64,000 nucleotides of DNA from positions 186,001 to 250,000 of the forward strand of contig NZ_BJWG01000003.1 of NCBI RefSeq assembly GCF_007990245.1, written 5' to 3'. The notes beneath the pieces were generated by a model. That model was not told the origin of the DNA. It made no database searches and worked only from the letters and a program-made list of their open reading frames with translations. Shown one piece after another: positions 60,183 through 64,000 of this stretch; position 1 is the first letter of the stretch, and each line of letters starts with the position of its first letter. Source of the stretch: Cellulomonas composti. GTDB taxonomy: Bacteria > Actinomycetota > Actinomycetes > Actinomycetales > Cellulomonadaceae. Position numbers and translations under genes: made by a program.

Positions 60183-62990
60183 GTGCCGCCCCCCGAGCCG
60201 TTCGCGGGCCCCGACCTGCTCGAACGCGACGACGCGCTTGCCGAGCTGCGGGGACTGCTCGCCCGGGCCGTCGCCGGTGAGGGCCGCGCGGTGCGGGTGC
60301 TCGGGCCGCCCGGCGCCGGGAAGACGGCGCTGCTGCGCACGCTCGTCGCCACCGCGCGCGAGCGGGGCGTCGAGGTGCTGTCCGCATCCGCGGGTGTGCT
60401 GGACTCGCGCACGCCGTACGGCGTGGTGCACCACCTGTTCGACCTGGCGGCGAGGGCGCTGCCGCCCGAGCAGCGGGCGGCCGTGGGCGACGGGCCCGCC
60501 CGCCTCGCGCTCGAGCACGTGCTCGGGGCCGAGCACGGTCCGGTCGATCCCGGCGACCTGCTCGCGAGCCTCTACCGGCTCCTCGAGGCGCTCAGCGCCG
60601 GGCGCCCCGCGATCGTCGTCGTCGACGATGCGCAGTGGGCGGACGAGGAGTCGCTGCTGTTCCTCGCCTCGTTGCGCGAACGCCTGCGCGATCTGCCCGT
60701 GCTGGCGGTGGTCGCGGTGCGTGACGTCGGCACGCAGGACCGCGGGCACGTGCTCGCGGCGCTCGTCGCGGACCCCGACGCTCACGTGCTGCGACTCACG
60801 CCGCTGTCGAACCACGCCGTGGGCCGGCTCCTGGAGCGCACCTGGGGGGAGCCGGTCGGGACCGACGTCGCGGCGGCCGCGGCGGCCGCGACCGACGGCA
60901 ACCCGTTCCTCCTGCTCGCGCTCGCGCGCCTGCTGCCCGCGGGCGAGCGCTCGGCGGCGCACGTGCGCGAGGCGGTGCCCGGGACCGTCGTGGACGCGGT
61001 CGCGGCGCGGCTCTCGGCCCTCACCCCGGCACAGCGCGCGCTCGCGACGGCGATCGCCGTCCTGGACGCCGCGCCGCTGCACGTCGCGGCGCAGCTGGCC
61101 GGCCTGGACCCGCACGACGCCGCGGCCGCGGCCGACGTGCTGCGCGACGTGGGTCTGACCGCCGACGCGCCCACGCTCACCTTCCGTCACGCACTGCTGC
61201 GCTCGGCGGCGCTCGCCGCGACCGGCCATGACACGCGCGCCCGGCTGCACCGCGAGGCCGCCCGGCTGCTCGCGGGCGACCCCCACCACGCCGCCGCGCA
61301 CCTGCTCGTGACCGACGGCACGGGCGACCCCTGGGCGGTCGACCTGCTCGCGACGGCCGCGCAGACGGCGCTCGACGACGGCGCGCCCCACTCGGCGGTC
61401 GCGCTGCTGCGCCGGGCCGTCGCCGAACCCGCCGACGACGACCGGCTGCCGAGGCTCCTGCTCCGCCTCGGGCTCGCCGAGCTGCGCGCCGCCGACCGCG
61501 CGTGCCTGACGACGCTGCTGCGCGCGCACGCGCTCGTCACGGCACCCGAGGACCGCGCCCGCGCGGCCATCGCGCTCGCCGAGGCCTACGGCTTCGCGGG
61601 CCGGCACGAGGACGCCGCCGAGGTGCTGGCGCGCACGTTCGACGCGGTGCGCGGCACGGCGTCGGAGCTCGACGTCGAGGCCGCCCTCGTCGCGTCGAGC
61701 CTGCTGGTGCCCACGCGGATCGCCGACGCGCGCCGGCGGCTCGCCGCACGCCCCGACCTCGCCGGCGCGACGCGCGCCGAACGCCACTTCCTCATCCAGC
61801 AGATGGCCGACGCCGCCGGCACGAACCAGCCCGCGGACGTGATCCGTGCGTACGCCCACCGTGCCCTGCACCCCGAGGACACCCCGGAGACGACCGACTG
61901 GGTGTGGGCACGCCTGTTCCTCTCGGCGATCGGCGACCATGCCGAGGTCCGTCGTCTCACCGACGTGGGGTTCGCGCAGGTCGCGAGGCGCGGTTCGGTC
62001 GTCGGCTACGTGACCGTGAGCTTCATGCGCGGGCTCGACGAGAGCTGGGGCGGCTCGCTCGTCGCGGCAGAGGGGCACCTGCGCGCGATGCTCGAGCACA
62101 GCGCGGGCCTCGAACCTGGCGGCATGGTGCAGACGCTGGCCTGCAGCAACCTCGCGCAGGTGCTCGCGTTGCAGGGTCGCGCGGAGCAGGGGCTCGAGCT
62201 GCTCGCGCCGTTCCCCGAGGAGCTCGGGCCCGTCGGGCCGGCCGGCGTCGCCGCGATGAGCTTCGCGCGGGCGACGGTGCGGCAGGCGTTGGGTGACCAC
62301 GCCGGTGCGCTGCACGCTGCGCAGGCCGCGGGCGAGCTGGTCCGGACGCTCGACGTCGACTCCCCCACCTGGGCCGCATGGCGCGCGTACGCGGTCGAGC
62401 CGCTGCGCTCGCTCGGTCGTCTCGACGAGGCGCGTGCGCTGGCCGCCGAGCACGTCGCGCTCTGCGAGCGCAGCGAGGTGCCGCAGCTGCTGGCCGAGGC
62501 GCTGCGCCTCGCGGGCCGGGTGGCCCCGACGCCGGCCGGGTCGATCGCGCTGCTCACCCGGTCCGTCGACGTGGCCGCACGCTCCGAGAGCCGGCTGCAG
62601 GAGGCCGCCTCGAGCGCCGCACTCGGCGCCGCGCTGCGCCGGGCGGGCAGCCGGTCGCAGGCCCGGCCGCACCTGCTCACGGCACACGCGTTCGCGCTCG
62701 AGGTCGGCGCGCTCCCCCTCGCGGCCGAGGCCGAGGCCGAGCTCGCGGCGGCCGGCTCGCGCGTGCGGCCCGTCGACCTGTCCGGCGTGGGGTCGCTCAC
62801 CGTGAGCGAGCGGCGGGTCGCCGAGCTGGCGGCGTCGGGGCTGCCCGACGTCGAGATCGCGCGCCGCCTGTTCGTCGCCCGCAGGACCGTCGAGACGCAC
62901 CTGTCGCACGCCTACCGCAAGCTCGGCGTCACGGGCCGCGACGGGCTCGCCGGGGCGCTCGCCGAGCACTCGGGCAGGATGGCCCCATGA
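60183..62990 (+). CDS. Large LuxR-family ATPase regulator (LAL/MalT-like)
   Basis: 935 residues. N-terminal STAND ATPase: Walker A GPPGAGKT at 41-48, Walker B AIVVVDDAQWADEE near 145, LTPLSNHAVGRLLE. A helical TPR-like middle (420-860) and a LuxR HTH at the C-terminus (about 870-925: LTVSERRVAELAASGLPDVE, VARRTVETHLSHAYRKLGV). Inducer and target genes unknown. Its stop overlaps the ATG of a DNA-repair gene (ATGA). Confidence 0.9.
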   Translation: MPPPEPFAGPDLLERDDALAELRGLLARAVAGEGRAVRVLGPPGAGKTALLRTLVATARERGVEVLSASAGVLDSRTPYGVVHHLFDLAARALPPEQRAAVGDGPARLALEHVLGAEHGPVDPGDLLASLYRLLEALSAGRPAIVVVDDAQWADEESLLFLASLRERLRDLPVLAVVAVRDVGTQDRGHVLAALVADPDAHVLRLTPLSNHAVGRLLERTWGEPVGTDVAAAAAAATDGNPFLLLALARLLPAGERSAAHVREAVPGTVVDAVAARLSALTPAQRALATAIAVLDAAPLHVAAQLAGLDPHDAAAAADVLRDVGLTADAPTLTFRHALLRSAALAATGHDTRARLHREAARLLAGDPHHAAAHLLVTDGTGDPWAVDLLATAAQTALDDGAPHSAVALLRRAVAEPADDDRLPRLLLRLGLAELRAADRACLTTLLRAHALVTAPEDRARAAIALAEAYGFAGRHEDAAEVLARTFDAVRGTASELDVEAALVASSLLVPTRIADARRRLAARPDLAGATRAERHFLIQQMADAAGTNQPADVIRAYAHRALHPEDTPETTDWVWARLFLSAIGDHAEVRRLTDVGFAQVARRGSVVGYVTVSFMRGLDESWGGSLVAAEGHLRAMLEHSAGLEPGGMVQTLACSNLAQVLALQGRAEQGLELLAPFPEELGPVGPAGVAAMSFARATVRQALGDHAGALHAAQAAGELVRTLDVDSPTWAAWRAYAVEPLRSLGRLDEARALAAEHVALCERSEVPQLLAEALRLAGRVAPTPAGSIALLTRSVDVAARSESRLQEAASSAALGAALRRAGSRSQARPHLLTAHAFALEVGALPLAAEAEAELAAAGSRVRPVDLSGVGSLTVSERRVAELAASGLPDVEIARRLFVARRTVETHLSHAYRKLGVTGRDGLAGALAEHSGRMAP

Positions 62991-63556
62991 CGCTGTGGCT
63001 GACCGGTGACCCCGACGCGGACCGCCTGCTCGACGAGGACCCCTTCGCGCTGCTCGTCGGGATGCTGCTCGACCAGCAGTACCCGATGGAGGCCGCGTTC
63101 TCCGGGCCGGCGAAGCTGGTCGACCGGATGGGCGGGCTCGACCCGGCCGCGATCGCGCACGCCGACCCCGAGGAGTTCGTCGCGCTGTGCTCGACGCCGC
63201 CCGCGGTGCACCGCTACCCCGGGTCGATGGCGGCACGCATCCAGGCCGTCGCGCGCGCGGTGGTCGACGACTACGACGGCGACGTGACGCGGATCTGGAC
63301 CGACGGCGACCCCGACGGCGCGACCGTGCTGAAGCGGCTCAAGGCGCTGCCCGGCTTCGGCGACCAGAAGGCGCGCATCTTCGTCGCGCTGCTCGGCAAG
63401 CAGCGCGGCGTGCAGCCGACCGGCTGGCGCGCGGCCGCGGGCGCCTACGGCGAGGAGGGCTCGCGCCGCTCGATCGCCGACGTCACCGACGCCACCAGCC
63501 TGGCGGAGGTCCGCGCGACGAAGAAGGCGGCCAAGGCCGCCGCGCGCCCCTCCTAA
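62987..63556 (+). CDS. HhH-GPD family base-excision DNA repair protein
   Basis: 189 residues from ATG 62987. N-terminal GDPDADRLLDEDPFALLVGM and LLDQQYPMEAAFSGP, then the helix-hairpin-helix KALPGFGDQKARIFVALLGK; typical of an actinobacterial HhH-GPD subfamily. The catalytic Asp of classical members is not obvious. A Lys/Ala-rich tail ends the protein. Likely co-translated with the LuxR regulator. Confidence 0.85.
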   Translation: MTLWLTGDPDADRLLDEDPFALLVGMLLDQQYPMEAAFSGPAKLVDRMGGLDPAAIAHADPEEFVALCSTPPAVHRYPGSMAARIQAVARAVVDDYDGDVTRIWTDGDPDGATVLKRLKALPGFGDQKARIFVALLGKQRGVQPTGWRAAAGAYGEEGSRRSIADVTDATSLAEVRATKKAAKAAARPS

Positions 63557-63559
63557 CCC

Positions 63560-63584
63560 CTCGAGGGCGCCCAACTGGCGCCCT
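63560..63584 (+). terminator. Terminator between convergent HhH-GPD and GH3 genes
   Basis: CGAGGGCGCC (63560-63569) and GGCGCCCTCG (63575-63584) with a 5-nt loop; symmetric, so it can serve both strands. Confidence 0.82.
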
Positions 63585-63609
63585 CGGCGGTGTGGTGGAC
63601 GGGCTGGGG

Positions 63610-64000
63610 TCAGGGGGCGGGGAGGGTCTGCTTGGCTGCCTGGACGCGTTGGAAGGCGGCTTCGACCTTGGCCGCGAAGTCGGGGTCCGACTGCGCCAGG
63701 TGGACGACGGCATCCACCATCTCCGGGCACACGTCGGGAACCTTCGAGACGAGCACGAGGTCGACGCCCGCGTCGATCGCCGCGATCGCGCGGTCGGCGG
63801 GCGACCAGGACTGCACCTGCTCGGCGCCGGACACGTCGTCGGTGATCACGAGCCCGCCGAAGCCCAGGTCACCGCGCAGCAGGTCGGTGACCACCGCCGA
63901 CGAGAACGCCGCGGGTGCCGACGGGTCGAGGTGCGTGTAGACCGCCGTCGACACCATGACCAGCTCGGCGCCCGCCTCGATGCCCTCACGGAAGACGCCG
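63610..64000 (-). CDS. Glycoside hydrolase family 3 (NagZ-like), C-terminal part only
   Basis: About 130 residues visible; the reading frame is open to the right edge (GVFREGIEAGAELVMVSTAV). LDPSAPAAFSSAVVTDLLRG and FGGLVITDDVSGA match the GH3 segment with the catalytic Asp (TDD); IAAIDAGVDLVLVSK follows. The end is short, without the second GH3 domain, as in NagZ-type beta-N-acetylhexosaminidases used in wall recycling. Confidence 0.85.
   Translation of the reverse strand, partial: GVFREGIEAGAELVMVSTAVYTHLDPSAPAAFSSAVVTDLLRGDLGFGGLVITDDVSGAEQVQSWSPADRAIAAIDAGVDLVLVSKVPDVCPEMVDAVVHLAQSDPDFAAKVEAAFQRVQAAKQTLPAP

Noticed and set aside
59112..63236. A 1374-codon frame on the minus strand opposite the LuxR gene
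   Set aside because: Composition is typical of an antisense shadow, and the plus strand carries recognisable Walker and HTH motifs.

Overview
The window is very GC-rich DNA with GTG starts, short overlaps between genes and Shine-Dalgarno sites of the GGAGG type. Its gene order (rpsB-tsf-pyrH-frr-cdsA-rlmN; rpsP-KH-rimM-trmD-rplS-lepB-rnhB; smc-ftsY-amtB-glnB-glnD-ffh) is that of an actinobacterial chromosome. An intracellular GH9 enzyme, a GH130 gene and other sugar genes point to a Cellulomonas-like member of the Micrococcales. The genus is an inference. No tRNA, rRNA, CRISPR array or insertion sequence was seen.

Layout. 1-5022 (minus): rlmN (partial), cdsA, frr, pyrH, tsf, rpsB, preceded by a long structured rpsB leader. 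5457-12537: an M23 peptidase on plus, then on minus a WhiG/FliA-type sigma factor, xerC, dprA, comM, yraN, a DUF2469 gene and rnhB. 12534-19205 (minus): lepB, rplS, trmD, rimM, a KH-domain RNA-binding protein, rpsP, an amidohydrolase and ffh. 19231-22834 (minus): amtB-glnB-glnD behind GlnR-like boxes, with a GlnD that lacks its glutamine-sensing ACT domains. 22903-29169 (minus): ftsY, a small membrane protein, smc, ndk and a DUF4233 membrane protein.

29166-36720 is an accessory block lying between DUF4233-ndk and folC, which are often neighbours in actinobacteria. It holds a TetR-MFS exporter pair, a PTS-type dihydroxyacetone kinase operon (dhaKLM), and a DUF222/HNH nuclease with a perfect LexA (SOS) box over a leaderless promoter. 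36886-42953: folC, a secreted beta-helix protein, and ileS behind an isoleucine T-box riboswitch. 42961-51638: GH9 glycosidase without signal peptide, GDPD phosphodiesterase, HAD phosphatase, a MerR/TipAS regulator with its own 19-bp-spacer promoter, a heterodimeric ABC exporter pair and an SDR. 51714-57091: a tightly overlapping GT4 / alpha-toroid / GH130 / cupin operon, with a second GT4 gene transcribed divergently. 57237-60104: an iron/B12/F420-0 class ABC importer. 60183-63556: a large LuxR ATPase regulator overlapping a HhH-GPD DNA-repair protein. 63610-64000: the C-terminus of a GH3/NagZ-like enzyme.

The most informative regulatory sites are the T-box, the GlnR-like boxes, the SOS box, the MerR promoter and several -10 elements placed 6-7 nt before a start codon, which suggest leaderless mRNAs. 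The GT4/toroid/GH130/cupin cluster is the best candidate for a poorly described system.
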